A stretch of 64,000 nt of DNA from Pseudomonadota bacterium (GTDB lineage: Bacteria > Desulfobacterota > Binatia > Binatales > Binataceae), in the NCBI GenBank assembly GCA_021325355.1, contig JAJPHI010000011.1, positions 124,001-188,000 on the forward strand, in the 5' to 3' direction. Positions within the stretch are counted from its first letter, which is position 1. Each line of letters begins with the position of its first letter. The position numbers were made by a program, and so were the translations under genes. The notes under the pieces are model-generated. The model was given only the letters and a program-made list of their open reading frames with translations, had not been told where the DNA came from and did no database searches. Below, one piece after another: positions 49,225 through 59,356 of the stretch.

Positions 49225-50088
49225 TCACGGCCCGGCCAGCACCAGGATCGCCGATTGCCGCAGCGCCGGATCGAAGCGCACCAGATAAGCCGGCAGGTCG
49301 TTGCGCTCGAATGCCACATTGGTCTCACCAGGACACGCACAGCGCGCCACCAGACCATCGTTGACCACGGCAAAACGATCAAGATTCAAGGCCGCGACGC
49401 CGGCCTTGTCCGGCCGCAGCTCGAGCGTCAGGCGGCGCCGATCGAAACTCACGCGGCTGACCAGCGGCGCGCCGTCGATCGTCAGGCGATGCTCCACCCA
49501 GGCGGCAAAAGCCGCCTCACTCATGCGATGGACTTCCGGATAGCGGCGAGCAACCTGCAGGATAGCGGGACGGAGGAGCCCTCGCTCCGCTTTGGCGTCC
49601 GCTTCATCCTGGCGCTTTATCGCCGCCCAAAGCTGCTGCGACCACTGGCGAATCGCGCCCTGATCGGCGCCCGGCAGCGCCGCATACTCGCCGATCTCGC
49701 GCTCGGCTTCCGCGAGGTCGCTGCCGGCCAGCGCCTGCGGGATTGCGCGCGCGAGCTCGTCGCGCCGCTCCGTCTCGACTTCCGCGGCGATCACGGCGCT
49801 TGCGCCGGCGCCTTCTCTGGCCGCCCGCAGGCAGACCTGGTCCTGTTCGTTCAGCGGATAGCTCGGCGCGCCAATCTGATGCTCGACGCGGCAGAGATCA
49901 TTGTCGATTTCCCGCCGCTGCCATTCAGGCAGATTCGCCGCCGCGCGCGCTTCAAGTAGTTCCCGATGGGCCGCCGGATAGTTGCCCGCGCTCAGGTCCG
50001 TCCGCGCCTGCCGCAGCGCCGGCCCGGCGCATCCGGCGAGCACCAACAGCACCCCGGCGCGACCCAGTCGCCCAAGCGCTCGCTTCAT
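49225..50088 (-). CDS. hypothetical lipoprotein
   Basis: MKRALGRLGRAGVLLVLAGCAG lipobox; internal ATG chosen. Confidence 0.7.
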   Translation of the reverse strand: MKRALGRLGRAGVLLVLAGCAGPALRQARTDLSAGNYPAAHRELLEARAAANLPEWQRREIDNDLCRVEHQIGAPSYPLNEQDQVCLRAAREGAGASAVIAAEVETERRDELARAIPQALAGSDLAEAEREIGEYAALPGADQGAIRQWSQQLWAAIKRQDEADAKAERGLLRPAILQVARRYPEVHRMSEAAFAAWVEHRLTIDGAPLVSRVSFDRRRLTLELRPDKAGVAALNLDRFAVVNDGLVARCACPGETNVAFERNDLPAYLVRFDPALRQSAILVLAGP

Positions 50089-50184
50089 GCCTCCACCCCC
50101 TTGTTTCGCCACGCGGCGCCCTCTGCTTACCGCCGCTCAGCCGCCCGATCCCGACACGCCCGATGCGTCAGCGCGGCGAGTTGC

Positions 50185-50190
50185 TATAAT
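50185..50190 (+). promoter_or_regulatory. -10 box (TATAAT) upstream of tRNA-Leu
   Basis: Exact TATAAT 30 bp before tRNA 5' end; no strong -35 seen. Confidence 0.45.
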
Positions 50191-50219
50191 CACGCCCCGT
50201 CGGTCGCCTTGTGCCTCAC

Positions 50220-50300
50220 GCGAGAGTGGCGGAACGGCAGACGCGCCGGACTTAGGATCCGGTGCCGCAAGGCGTGGGGGTTCAAGTCCCCCCTCTCGCA
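50220..50300 (+). tRNA. tRNA-Leu (anticodon TAG)
   Basis: GCGAGAG...CTCTCGC acceptor, CCGGA-CTTAGGA-TCCGG anticodon arm, class II variable arm, GGGGG-TTCAAGT-CCCCC T arm; CCA not encoded. Confidence 0.95.
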
Positions 50301-50350
50301 GTACCGCACGGCCGACCGTCCCGCCACCCGATCGTTCCGCCAGCCCGGGT

Positions 50351-50746
50351 TTAGCTCAGATACTGCTCATCGGTCACTTTTTCCATCCACTCGATCCCTT
50401 TGCCGTCGAGCTTCTCGACGATCGCAATATGCGACATCGCGGTCGTCGCCGTCGCCCCGTGCCAATGCTTCTTGCCCGGCGGGCACCAGACGACGTCGCC
50501 CGGCCGAATCTCCTGCTTCGGTTCGCCCCAGCACTGCGTCCACCCACAGCCGGCGGTGACGATAAGGGTCTGGCCGAGAGGATGGGTATGCCAGGCGCTG
50601 CGCGCGCCGGGCTCGAAGGTCACCAGCGCGCCCGTCGATCGCGCCGGTGCCGGAGGCTCGAACAAAGGGTCGATTCGTACCGCTCCGGTAAAGTACTCCG
50701 CCGGTCCTTTGCGGGAAGGGATTGAGCCGCTGCGCTTCAGTTCCAT
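50351..50746 (-). CDS. cupin domain protein
   Basis: [54 protein letters not shown]. Confidence 0.93.
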   Translation of the reverse strand: MELKRSGSIPSRKGPAEYFTGAVRIDPLFEPPAPARSTGALVTFEPGARSAWHTHPLGQTLIVTAGCGWTQCWGEPKQEIRPGDVVWCPPGKKHWHGATATTAMSHIAIVEKLDGKGIEWMEKVTDEQYLS

Positions 50747-50969
50747 GGTCGCTCCTTGCTATGGCCGACTTTCCACGCTGCCCGTCGGCCTTAAGCAGAA
50801 GCGCATTATATCCCGCGCTCGATTCCGGCTCGCAACGCGCGACCGGGCCGCGCCCGCAAAAACCGCGACACCACGATCCCGATTATTCCTGCGCGCTTAT
50901 TCCTGACTCGGGCGGATTTCCCGAGCCTGCTCCGCGCCGTTGTCGAGCGGACGAAGCGATACCGCTTTC

Positions 50970-51581
50970 CTAGCGATAATGCCGCATCAGGCCAACCACC
51001 ACGCCCCGGATTCGCATCGCCTCGGCTCTCACGAATATCGGTTGCATGCTCGGATTTGCCGGCTGCAGCCGCACCATGCCGTCGTCGCTCGGGTAGTATT
51101 TCTTGACCGTCGCCTCGTCGCCGATAAGCGCTACCACCGTCTCTCCGGGATTCGCCGTTTCGCAGCCTTCGACGATGATATAGTCGCCGTCCCGGATCCC
51201 CTCATCGACCATCGATTCGCCCTTGACGCGCAGACAATAGGTGTTGTCGCGCCGCACCAGCTCCTCGGGCACCGCGATTGTATCGCGGCCCTCGACCGCC
51301 TCGATCGGCGTGCCCGCCGCCACTTCGCCGACCAGCGCCAGCCGCCGAATTCCCCCCTGTTTGCCCTCAGGCACCTCCACCTCGAGCGCGCGGCTGTGAT
51401 TATGCAAACGCCGAATCAGACCCTTGGCTTCGAGATTATGCAGATGCTTATGAACGGTTGCCAAGGATGACAGCCCGAAGTACTGGCCGATTTCCGCTAG
51501 CGTCGGCGCATAGCCATTCTGATCGATATACTCCTGCAGATAATCGACCATCTGCTTCTGCCGCTTGGTCAGCGTCGTCAT
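50970..51581 (-). CDS. lexA: LexA repressor
   Basis: LTKRQKQMVDYLQEYIDQNGYAPTLAEIGQYFGL; VGEVAAGTPIEAVE cleavage site; GESMVDEGIRDGDYIIV catalytic Ser. Confidence 0.96.
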   Translation of the reverse strand: MTTLTKRQKQMVDYLQEYIDQNGYAPTLAEIGQYFGLSSLATVHKHLHNLEAKGLIRRLHNHSRALEVEVPEGKQGGIRRLALVGEVAAGTPIEAVEGRDTIAVPEELVRRDNTYCLRVKGESMVDEGIRDGDYIIVEGCETANPGETVVALIGDEATVKKYYPSDDGMVRLQPANPSMQPIFVRAEAMRIRGVVVGLMRHYR

Positions 51582-51624
51582 TTTCCCCCATCCGCCGCGA
51601 ACGAAGAAGATACCGGATTATGGC

Positions 51625-51639
51625 GAATGGCAGGCGAAC
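51625..51639. promoter_or_regulatory. candidate LexA operator (GAAT-N7-GAAC)
   Basis: GAATggcaggcGAAC 44 bp upstream of lexA start; resembles alphaproteobacterial GAACN7GAAC direct repeat. Confidence 0.35.
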
Positions 51640-51770
51640 ATGCAACAATTTATTTAGGCTCTCTGCAGCAACGACTTAATTGCTGAGGATAACTTAAGCG
51701 CGGTCTTCCCTGCTCAAAGCGACCGGGTTTCCTTCCGCGCCGACGACGCATAACCTGAGATCGACCAGCC

Positions 51771-52142
51771 ATGGCCACTCTGCGTATCCTGTTCGAAAAC
51801 GGCGAACCCGAACGGATCATCGAGTTCGACCCGCGCAAGGCCCCGTTCCACCACGACGGCCGCCCCGGCTCGATCCTCGACGTGATGCTCGGTCATGGCG
51901 TCCATCTCGAACACGCCTGCGGCGGCAACTGCGCCTGCACCACCTGCCACGTGATCGTCAGACAGGGCTTCAATCAGCTCGGCGAAGCCTCCGAGCAGGA
52001 AGAAGATCTGCTCGACCGCGCTCCCGGCCTGACCCCGACTTCGCGTCTCGGCTGTCAGACCGTCATCGACGACCCCAACGCCGAGATCGTCATCGTGGTG
52101 CCGCGCTTCACCATCAACCAGGTCAGCGAAACGCGCGAGTAG
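51771..52142 (+). CDS. 2Fe-2S ferredoxin (ISC/adrenodoxin type)
   Basis: MLGHGVHLEHACGGNCACTTCHVIVRQGF (C-x5-C-x2-C), LGCQTVIDD. Confidence 0.93.
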   Translation: MATLRILFENGEPERIIEFDPRKAPFHHDGRPGSILDVMLGHGVHLEHACGGNCACTTCHVIVRQGFNQLGEASEQEEDLLDRAPGLTPTSRLGCQTVIDDPNAEIVIVVPRFTINQVSETRE

Positions 52143-52167
52143 CGTCGTTTCAGGGGCTGACGAAGCG

Positions 52168-52920
52168 ATGGCTGACGAAGCGAAGGCCGCCGACTCGACC
52201 GCTGCCGTTCCCGCCACCCCCAGGCGCCCGGTCTGGCGCGCGCTGGTCGAGCGGATCACCGATCACGCGCCCGACGTACGCTCACTCTTCCTCCGCCTCG
52301 ACGAGGCGCAGCTGCCGCCCGTCCTGCCCGGGATGTTCGTCTCGATCGCGATGGCGCTCGGCGACGAGCAGCGCGTCCGGCCCTACACCATCACCGCCAT
52401 CGACGCGACCCGCCGCTCATTCGAAATCGTCTTCAATCGCGTGGTCAACGGGCGCGGCAGCGCCTGGCTGTTTACGCGCCGCCTCGGCGATCAAATCGAA
52501 TTCACCGGGCCCTTCGGTACCTTCACGCTCGACCGTCCACCCGCCGCCGAGATCGTCTTCGTCGCCGACGGCGTCGCGATCGCGCCCGTTCGCCCGATGG
52601 TCCGCCGGGCGCTCGCCGTCACTCCCGCTCCGCGCGTGACGCTGCTCTATGGCGCCGAACGCCACGACCATCTGCTCTTCCTCGACGAGCTCGCCGCGCT
52701 CGCTCGCGTCCATCCCTCCTTCGACTTCGTCACGCTACCGCCCGCGAGCGACATCTATCCGCTACTGCAGGACGAAATTCGCCGCCGCTGGATCGAAGGC
52801 GACGGCAACCGCTCGCGCCATTTCTATATCTGCGGCGTCGGTCAGCCGGTCATCGCGCTCCGCGACCTTTTGCGCGGCGCCGGCTACGAACGGCGCGCCG
52901 TCCACTACGAAAAGTGGTAG
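52168..52920 (+). CDS. FAD/NAD(P)-binding oxidoreductase (ferredoxin-NADP reductase-like)
   Basis: RVRPYTITAID FAD motif, GRGSAWLFTRRLGDQIEFTGPFGTF, IVFVADGVAIAPVRPMVRRAL. Confidence 0.9.
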   Translation: MADEAKAADSTAAVPATPRRPVWRALVERITDHAPDVRSLFLRLDEAQLPPVLPGMFVSIAMALGDEQRVRPYTITAIDATRRSFEIVFNRVVNGRGSAWLFTRRLGDQIEFTGPFGTFTLDRPPAAEIVFVADGVAIAPVRPMVRRALAVTPAPRVTLLYGAERHDHLLFLDELAALARVHPSFDFVTLPPASDIYPLLQDEIRRRWIEGDGNRSRHFYICGVGQPVIALRDLLRGAGYERRAVHYEKW

Positions 52921-53024
52921 CGCCGCCGGTTGCGCCGCCGCCGCGTTCGATCTAAAGCGTCCTCCTGAGGGGCGCGCATCCTTTTCCCCGCAGTCCCCAT
53001 CGCCGCCCGCTCGAGGAGCTTCCG

Positions 53025-54818
53025 ATGATCGTTCCCGCCCGCAAAACCTATCGCGTCGTCACCGAAAAAAATGTCCCGATGAAAACCCGCGACGGCGTCA
53101 CCCTCTATGCCGACGTCATCCATCCCGACGCCCCGGGGCGCTTCCCCGTCCTGCTCAGCCGCACGCCCTACAACAAGAAAGGCTCCGACGATCCCAACGG
53201 CGCGAGCTACCTCTACGCCCGCTACGGCTACGTCACCGTCATGCAGGATTGCCGCGGCCGCTTTGCCTCCGAAGGCGAGTACGACACTATCTTCCAGGAG
53301 GCCGCCGACGGCTACGACGCCGTCGAATGGGCGGCGCGCCTGCCCTGGTCCAATGGGCGCGTCGGCACCACCGGCCAATCCTATCTCGGCCTCACCCAGT
53401 ACCTTATCGCCTGCAACGATCCGATGCCGCCGTCGCTCCAGGTGATGGCGCCCGTCTCAGCCTCCTCCGATTACCACGCCAGTTGGATTTACCATACCGG
53501 CGGCGCCTCGATGTGGGGCTGGATCGTGCCCTACGCGATGTTCAAAGGACTCGCCACCCTGAAGCGCGCCGGCCGCGCCGACCTGATGGAAAAGATGAAG
53601 GAATACGTCGAAGGCGGCGAGTTTCCGATCATGCGCCAGACCCGCTGGGGCCTCAACGCCTTCACCCCGCTGACCGACGCCTGGTACCGTCATCTGCCGA
53701 TCAAGGACTGGGGCGCCATTCTCAAGGAGGCCGCGCCATATTTCGCTGATCACGTTGAGCACGCCGACGACGGCGAATACTGGTACCGCGCCAACGTTAA
53801 TCGTCACGCCGAGAGCGTCACCGTGCCGATGCTCCACGTGTCGTCCTGGTACGACATCTTCGGCGAAGGCGCGCCCACCGCCTACCAGAGCATCAAGCAC
53901 AACAGCCGCTTCGCCAAAGCGCGCGACGGCCAGCGCCTGATTATCGGCCCCTGGGGCCACCTCCTGCCCTACAACGTGCCGAGCTCGCGCGGCACCGGCG
54001 ATATCGACTTCGGGCCCGCCGCCCTCATCGATCTCAATGAAACGCTCCTCCGATGGTTCGACTACTGGCTGAAGGATGTCGACAACGGCATCATCGAGGA
54101 ACCGCCGGTGACGGTCTTCACCCTCGGCGCCAATCGCTGGCAAAAGCTTGCCGACTGGCCGCCGCCCCGGATGCGCCAGGTGCCGTTCTTCCTCCATAGC
54201 GAGCACGGCGCCAACAGTCTCGACGGCGACGGTACGCTGTCCACCGTGCCGCCCTCAGCCGAAGCAGTCGATCAGTTTGTTTACGATCCCGACGATCCGG
54301 TGCCGTCCCTGGGCGGCGCCAACCTCGCTATCGACATGGGCGTCCAGGATCAGCGTCCGGTCGAAAAGCGCCGCGACGTCCTCGTCTACACCTCCGAGCC
54401 GCTCACCGAGCCGCTCGAGATTACCGGCCCCGTAACTGCGGTGCTGTGGGCCTCGTCGTCGGCCGTCGATACCGATTTCACCGCGAAGCTCGTCGATGTC
54501 CGTCCCGACGGCTACGCCCAGAACCTCTGCGACGGCATGATCCGCGCCCGCTACCGCGAGTCTGCCAGCGCGCCGCGGCTCCTCGAACCCGGCAAGCCGT
54601 ACCGCTTCACCATTGACCTGTGGGCCATCAGCAACGTCTTCCTGCCCGGTCATCGGATCCGACTCGAAATCAGCTCGAGCAATTTCCCCCATTTCGATCG
54701 CAACCTGAATACCGGCGAACCCTTCGGCGAAGGCACCCGCGGCGTGCCAGCCCACCAGACCGTCTTTCATCAGCAGGAGATGCCGTCCCATATCCTGCTG
54801 CCGGTAATCCCCCGCTGA
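53025..54818 (+). CDS. CocE/NonD family hydrolase
   Basis: VPMKTRDGVTLYADVIHPDAPGRFPVLLSRTPYNKKG, DCRGRFASEGEYD, GTTGQSYLGLTQY, C-terminal jelly-roll SSNFPHFDRNLNTG. Confidence 0.93.
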   Translation: MIVPARKTYRVVTEKNVPMKTRDGVTLYADVIHPDAPGRFPVLLSRTPYNKKGSDDPNGASYLYARYGYVTVMQDCRGRFASEGEYDTIFQEAADGYDAVEWAARLPWSNGRVGTTGQSYLGLTQYLIACNDPMPPSLQVMAPVSASSDYHASWIYHTGGASMWGWIVPYAMFKGLATLKRAGRADLMEKMKEYVEGGEFPIMRQTRWGLNAFTPLTDAWYRHLPIKDWGAILKEAAPYFADHVEHADDGEYWYRANVNRHAESVTVPMLHVSSWYDIFGEGAPTAYQSIKHNSRFAKARDGQRLIIGPWGHLLPYNVPSSRGTGDIDFGPAALIDLNETLLRWFDYWLKDVDNGIIEEPPVTVFTLGANRWQKLADWPPPRMRQVPFFLHSEHGANSLDGDGTLSTVPPSAEAVDQFVYDPDDPVPSLGGANLAIDMGVQDQRPVEKRRDVLVYTSEPLTEPLEITGPVTAVLWASSSAVDTDFTAKLVDVRPDGYAQNLCDGMIRARYRESASAPRLLEPGKPYRFTIDLWAISNVFLPGHRIRLEISSSNFPHFDRNLNTGEPFGEGTRGVPAHQTVFHQQEMPSHILLPVIPR

Positions 54819-54829
54819 GCGCGACCCCG

Positions 54830-55564
54830 ATGACCGCGCCGCGCCACCTCCGCGGAGTCGCCCTCAACTATGCCGACGGCGCTGCGCCCCACGCCGTCAC
54901 CATCCGCGACGCGCGCCCGCTGACGGCGCGCCTGTCGCTCGACAGGCAGGGCTTTGAGCTCCGGCCGCATGCCACCCACGTGACCCACTTCGACGATCCC
55001 GCCGAAGTCCGCGCCGTCTACTATCCCGAGGTGGAAGACCTGCTGCGGGCCGTGACCGGCGCGCGCCGCGCCGTCGCCTTCGAGCACGACGTCCGCCTGA
55101 GCCGCGGCGCGCGCGCTGCCACCGTGCGCCGCCCGGTGCCGGTCGTCCACGACGATTACACGCGGGTCTCGGCGCCCGGCCGCGTCCGGCTCTACCTCGC
55201 CGACGAGGCCGCGACCCTCCTCGCGCGCCGTTACGCCGTGATCAACGTCTGGCGCTCGATCGCCGGCGTCGTCCGGGAAAGCCCCCTCGCCGTATGCGAC
55301 GCCGAGACCCTCGCGCCCGCCGACCTGCGCCCGACCAGCGAGGGCGTCAAGCACGAAGTTTATCTGTTCAGATTTCGCTCCCGCCACCGATGGTACTACT
55401 TCCCCGCGATGGACCCCGGCGAGGCGCTCCTGCTCAAATGCTTCGACGCGGCCCCGGAGGGCGCTGCCCGCTTCACCGCGCATACCGCCTTCGACGATCC
55501 TTTGACCCCGCCCGATGCGCCGCCCCGCGCAAGCATCGAGGTGCGCGCCCTGGTCTTCTTCTGA
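54830..55564 (+). CDS. CmcJ/NvfI-like family oxidoreductase/hydroxylase
   Basis: HDDYTRVSAPGRVRLYL, RYAVINVWRSIAGVVRESPLAVCDAETL, HRWYYFPAMDPGEALLLKCFD. Confidence 0.8.
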   Translation: MTAPRHLRGVALNYADGAAPHAVTIRDARPLTARLSLDRQGFELRPHATHVTHFDDPAEVRAVYYPEVEDLLRAVTGARRAVAFEHDVRLSRGARAATVRRPVPVVHDDYTRVSAPGRVRLYLADEAATLLARRYAVINVWRSIAGVVRESPLAVCDAETLAPADLRPTSEGVKHEVYLFRFRSRHRWYYFPAMDPGEALLLKCFDAAPEGAARFTAHTAFDDPLTPPDAPPRASIEVRALVFF

Positions 55565-55649
55565 AGCGCCAGCGCCTGCTGAAGCTGCATCGCCCGGCCG
55601 ATCGCATTAGGATTGAAACGAGCCCGCGCGCTTCCTTCGCGGCCCCAAG

Positions 55650-56483
55650 GTGACGACCATGGAAACCAAAGAGCTCGGCAGAACCGGCACGATGGTGCCC
55701 GAAATCGGCCTCGGCGTCTGGCGCTACCGCGGCGGCGTCGAACCCCTCCGCCACGGGATCGAGCTCGGCGCCTGCCTCATCGATACCGCCGAAGTCTACG
55801 GCACCGAAGATGTCGTCGGCGAGGCCGTCCGTGGCCTGCGCGACCGCGTCTTCATCGCCACCAAGGTCTCCGGTCAGCATCTGCGCCACGACGACGTCCT
55901 GCGCGCCGCGGAAGCGAGCCTCAAACGCCTCCGCATCGACCGCATCGACCTCTACCAGATCCACTGGCCCAATTCCGCGGTGCCGATCAAGGAGACCATG
56001 CGCGCGATGGAAACCCTGGTCGATCGCGCCCTCGTCCGCTTTATCGGCGTCAGCAATTTCTCGCTCGACGAGCTCCGCGCCGCCGAGGCCGCGATGCGCC
56101 ATTATCCGATTGTCGCCAACCAGGTCCTCTATAACCTCCATCGCCGCGCGATCGAACGCGATCTGCTCCCCTACTGCGCCGCCAACGGCATCACCATCAT
56201 CGCCTACACCCCGCTCGACAGCGGCCGGCTCGCCCGCCGCACCCAATATCCGTCCAACCCCGCCGGGATGAAGGCGCTGCAGCAAATCGCCGACGAAACC
56301 GGCAAAACCCTCGGCCAGGTCGCCCTCAACTGGTGCACCGCCCATTCCAATGTCATCGCCATCCCCAAATCCGACAAGGTTGAACGGACGCTCGAAAACT
56401 GCGGCGCCTCCGGATGGCGTCTGACGCCCGCTCAACGCGACCTCCTTGACCGCGCCTTCACCCGCAACGACTCCGATGATTGA
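55650..56483 (+). CDS. aldo/keto reductase
   Basis: GLGVWRYRGGVEPLRHGIELGACLIDTAEVYG, DLYQIHWPN, AIPKSDKVERTLENCGASGWRLT. Confidence 0.95.
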   Translation: MTTMETKELGRTGTMVPEIGLGVWRYRGGVEPLRHGIELGACLIDTAEVYGTEDVVGEAVRGLRDRVFIATKVSGQHLRHDDVLRAAEASLKRLRIDRIDLYQIHWPNSAVPIKETMRAMETLVDRALVRFIGVSNFSLDELRAAEAAMRHYPIVANQVLYNLHRRAIERDLLPYCAANGITIIAYTPLDSGRLARRTQYPSNPAGMKALQQIADETGKTLGQVALNWCTAHSNVIAIPKSDKVERTLENCGASGWRLTPAQRDLLDRAFTRNDSDD

Positions 56484-56545
56484 CCGTCCACCGCGTTAGC
56501 GCCAGATCTCTCAGCCATTCAGCCCCTTCAGGAAGGAATCCACGG

Positions 56546-57871
56546 ATGCAAATCGGCTATTTCACCGAACGGCCCTATCGATGGTTGCCGGAAGAGCTGA
56601 TCCTCAAGAATCAGGCCTTCTTCGCCCTCCCCAACAGCTACTACGACCGCGAAAAGGCCGCCGACGATTATCATTACTATCTCGACGAATACTGCTACGC
56701 CGAAGACCTCGGCTTCGACGCCCTCTGCCTCAATGAACACCACGGCAACCCCATCTGCATGGGCTCCGTGATGAATGTCGAGGCCGCCATCCTCGCCTGG
56801 CGCACCCGCCGCGCCCGCATCGTCCTCATCGGCAACCCCCTGCCCGTCATCAAGCATCCCCTACGCATGGCCGAGGAACTCGCCGAGATCGATCTCATCT
56901 CGCGCGGCCGCCTGGTCACCGGATGGGTCCGCGGCGCCGGCTCCGAACAGTTCTTCAATAACGCCAATCCCGCCTACAACCGCGAGATGTTCAACGAGGC
57001 CCACGACTTCATCGTCCAGGCCTGGACCCGCCCCGGTCCCTGGCGCTACGAGGGCAAACATTTCCACTATCGCCACGTCAATCCCTGGGCGCTCCCCTAT
57101 CAGAAGCCTCATCCGCCGATGTGGATTCCCGGCACCCTCAGCCCCGAAACCGTCCTCTGGTGCGCCGAACATGCCTACCCCTACATCGGTCTCGGCACCC
57201 CGCTGAAACCCACCTGCGACCTCTGGGACCTCTATGCCGACGAAGCCGCCCGCCGCGGCTATCAGGCCGGCCCCGAGAACTTCGGCTACATGGTCGCCAC
57301 CGCCGTCGGCGAAACCGAAGAAAAAGCCCAGGCCGCCGCCGCCGGCTTCGTCTATGGCGGCGGTCAGAACGCCTTCTCCGCGCCGGAGTTCACGATGCCG
57401 CCCGGCTACAACTCCAAGGCCGCCATCCGCATCATGGCCCAGACTCAGACCAGCGCCTGGCTCGGCATCAGCGGCGAAAAGGTGCGGCGCCAGATGCTCG
57501 GTGATTACGCCGAAACCGACCTCGCCGAGGTCCGCCGCAAACTGCAGGCCGCCCTCCGCCGCGCCCAGCAGAATCTCCAGGTGATCGTCGGTACCCCCGA
57601 AAAAGTCCGCGACCAGGTCAAAACCATCATGAGCGTCCTGCGCGTCGGCATCTTCATCATCCTGAGCCTCCAGGGCCCCCACGGCGACGACGAACGCCGC
57701 ACCAGTATGCGCCTGTTTGCCAACGAGGTGATGCCCGCGCTGAAGGAGCATGCCCGTACCTTGGGCCTCGCCGATCCCTTCGAGCGCGCCCCCGGCTCGG
57801 TCCGCCTCGCCGCCGGCGCCCGCCGCGCCCCGGTGGTCGATCGCGCGCCGCTCGCCGCCCTCGGCTTTTAA
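56546..57871 (+). CDS. LLM class flavin-dependent oxidoreductase
   Basis: MQIGYFTERPYRW, AEDLGFDALCLNEHHGNP, LISRGRLVTGWVRGAGSEQFFNNANP. Confidence 0.93.
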   Translation: MQIGYFTERPYRWLPEELILKNQAFFALPNSYYDREKAADDYHYYLDEYCYAEDLGFDALCLNEHHGNPICMGSVMNVEAAILAWRTRRARIVLIGNPLPVIKHPLRMAEELAEIDLISRGRLVTGWVRGAGSEQFFNNANPAYNREMFNEAHDFIVQAWTRPGPWRYEGKHFHYRHVNPWALPYQKPHPPMWIPGTLSPETVLWCAEHAYPYIGLGTPLKPTCDLWDLYADEAARRGYQAGPENFGYMVATAVGETEEKAQAAAAGFVYGGGQNAFSAPEFTMPPGYNSKAAIRIMAQTQTSAWLGISGEKVRRQMLGDYAETDLAEVRRKLQAALRRAQQNLQVIVGTPEKVRDQVKTIMSVLRVGIFIILSLQGPHGDDERRTSMRLFANEVMPALKEHARTLGLADPFERAPGSVRLAAGARRAPVVDRAPLAALGF

Positions 57872-57912
57872 GCGGCGCGCGCCGCTCCGCCCCGGGAACT
57901 CCTCGCGGCGCC

Positions 57913-57949
57913 AAAAAAAACGCCGGCGGGATCCGCGGATCCCGCCGGC
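57913..57949 (-). terminator. Rho-independent terminator of icd
   Basis: gccggcgggatcc-gc-ggatcccgccggc perfect palindromic stem followed (minus strand) by T8. Confidence 0.92.
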
Positions 57950-57974
57950 CCTTTGATCGATTTGGCGCAAATAC

Positions 57975-59219
57975 CTACATATTGTCGACAATCGCCTTGC
58001 CGAATTCCGAGCACTTGAGCAGCTTCGCCCCGCTCATCAGCCGCTCGAAGTCGTAGGTCACTTCCTTCTTCGCGATCGTCTTGGTCATGCCGCGGATAAT
58101 CCCGTCCGCCACCTCCTGCCAGCCCAGATGCTCGAACATCAGCACGCCCGACAGGATCACCGACCCCGGATTGACCTTGTCCTGGTTCGCGTACTTCGGC
58201 GCCGTGCCGTGCGTCGCCTCGAAGATCGCATGTCCCGTCACGTAGTTGATATTCGCCCCCGGCGCGATTCCGATCCCGCCGACCTGCGCCGCCAGCGCGT
58301 CGGACAGGTAATCCCCGTTCAGGTTGGTGGTCGCGATCACGTCGAACTCGTCGGGCCGCGTCAGCGCCTGCTGGAAGGTGATATCCGCGATATTGTCCTT
58401 GACCAGCACCTGTCCCGCCGGCGGTTTGCCGTCGCAGTCGTCCCAGCCGATCGCCTTGCCCTTGAATTCCCGCCGCGTCAGCTCGTAGCCCCAGTCGCGG
58501 AACGCCCCCTCGGTGAATTTCTGGATATTCCCCTTATGCACCAGCGTCACGCTCTTGCGCTTGTGCCGAATCGCATACTCGAGCGCCGCCCGGATAAGCC
58601 GCTCCGAACCCTCCCGCGACACCGGCTTGATCCCGATTCCCGAGGTCTGCGGGAAACGAATCTTCGTCACCCCCATCTCGCGCGTGAGAAAATCGATCAC
58701 CTTGCGCGCCTCGGGCGTCTCCGCCTGCCATTCGATACCCGCGTAGATATCCTCGGCGTTCTCGCGGAAAATAACCATGTCCACCTTCTCGGGCGTCTTC
58801 ACCGGACTCGGCACCCCGGGAAAGTAGCGAATCGGCCGCAGGCAGACGTAGAGGTCGAGCAGTTGGCGCAACGCCACGTTGAGCGAGCGGATGCCGCCGC
58901 CCACCGGCGTCGTCAGCGGGCCCTTGATCCCCACCAGGTATTCCTGGAACGCGTCGACGGTCTCTGGCAGCAGCCAGTCGTTAAACTGATTGTAGGATTT
59001 TTCGCCCGCGTATACTTCCATCCAGGCGATCCGCCGCTTGCCCCCGTAGATCTTCTCGACCGCCTTGTCGAAGACGTACTGCGACGCCCGCCAGATATCC
59101 GGACCCGTGCCGTCGCCCTCGATAAACGGGATGATCGGATTGTCGGGCACGATCAGCTTGCCCTCGCCCATGCGGATTTTTTCGCCGTTGCTCGGAACCT
59201 TGATATGTTTGAATGCCAT
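57975..59219 (-). CDS. icd: NADP-dependent isocitrate dehydrogenase
   Basis: [83 protein letters not shown]; internal [13 protein letters not shown] chosen. Confidence 0.95.
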   Translation of the reverse strand: MAFKHIKVPSNGEKIRMGEGKLIVPDNPIIPFIEGDGTGPDIWRASQYVFDKAVEKIYGGKRRIAWMEVYAGEKSYNQFNDWLLPETVDAFQEYLVGIKGPLTTPVGGGIRSLNVALRQLLDLYVCLRPIRYFPGVPSPVKTPEKVDMVIFRENAEDIYAGIEWQAETPEARKVIDFLTREMGVTKIRFPQTSGIGIKPVSREGSERLIRAALEYAIRHKRKSVTLVHKGNIQKFTEGAFRDWGYELTRREFKGKAIGWDDCDGKPPAGQVLVKDNIADITFQQALTRPDEFDVIATTNLNGDYLSDALAAQVGGIGIAPGANINYVTGHAIFEATHGTAPKYANQDKVNPGSVILSGVLMFEHLGWQEVADGIIRGMTKTIAKKEVTYDFERLMSGAKLLKCSEFGKAIVDNM

Positions 59220-59356
59220 TTTTTCCCTACCGCGCTCAGCAAGCTCTGCCAAACCAGCCGCGTCTCGCCAACCGAGCCGCCTCTTGCCCGATAAATTATG
59301 CGAGCCGCCGGTATCATATATCAAACGCGCCGCGATGCCAGTAACGGCGCCGCCCC

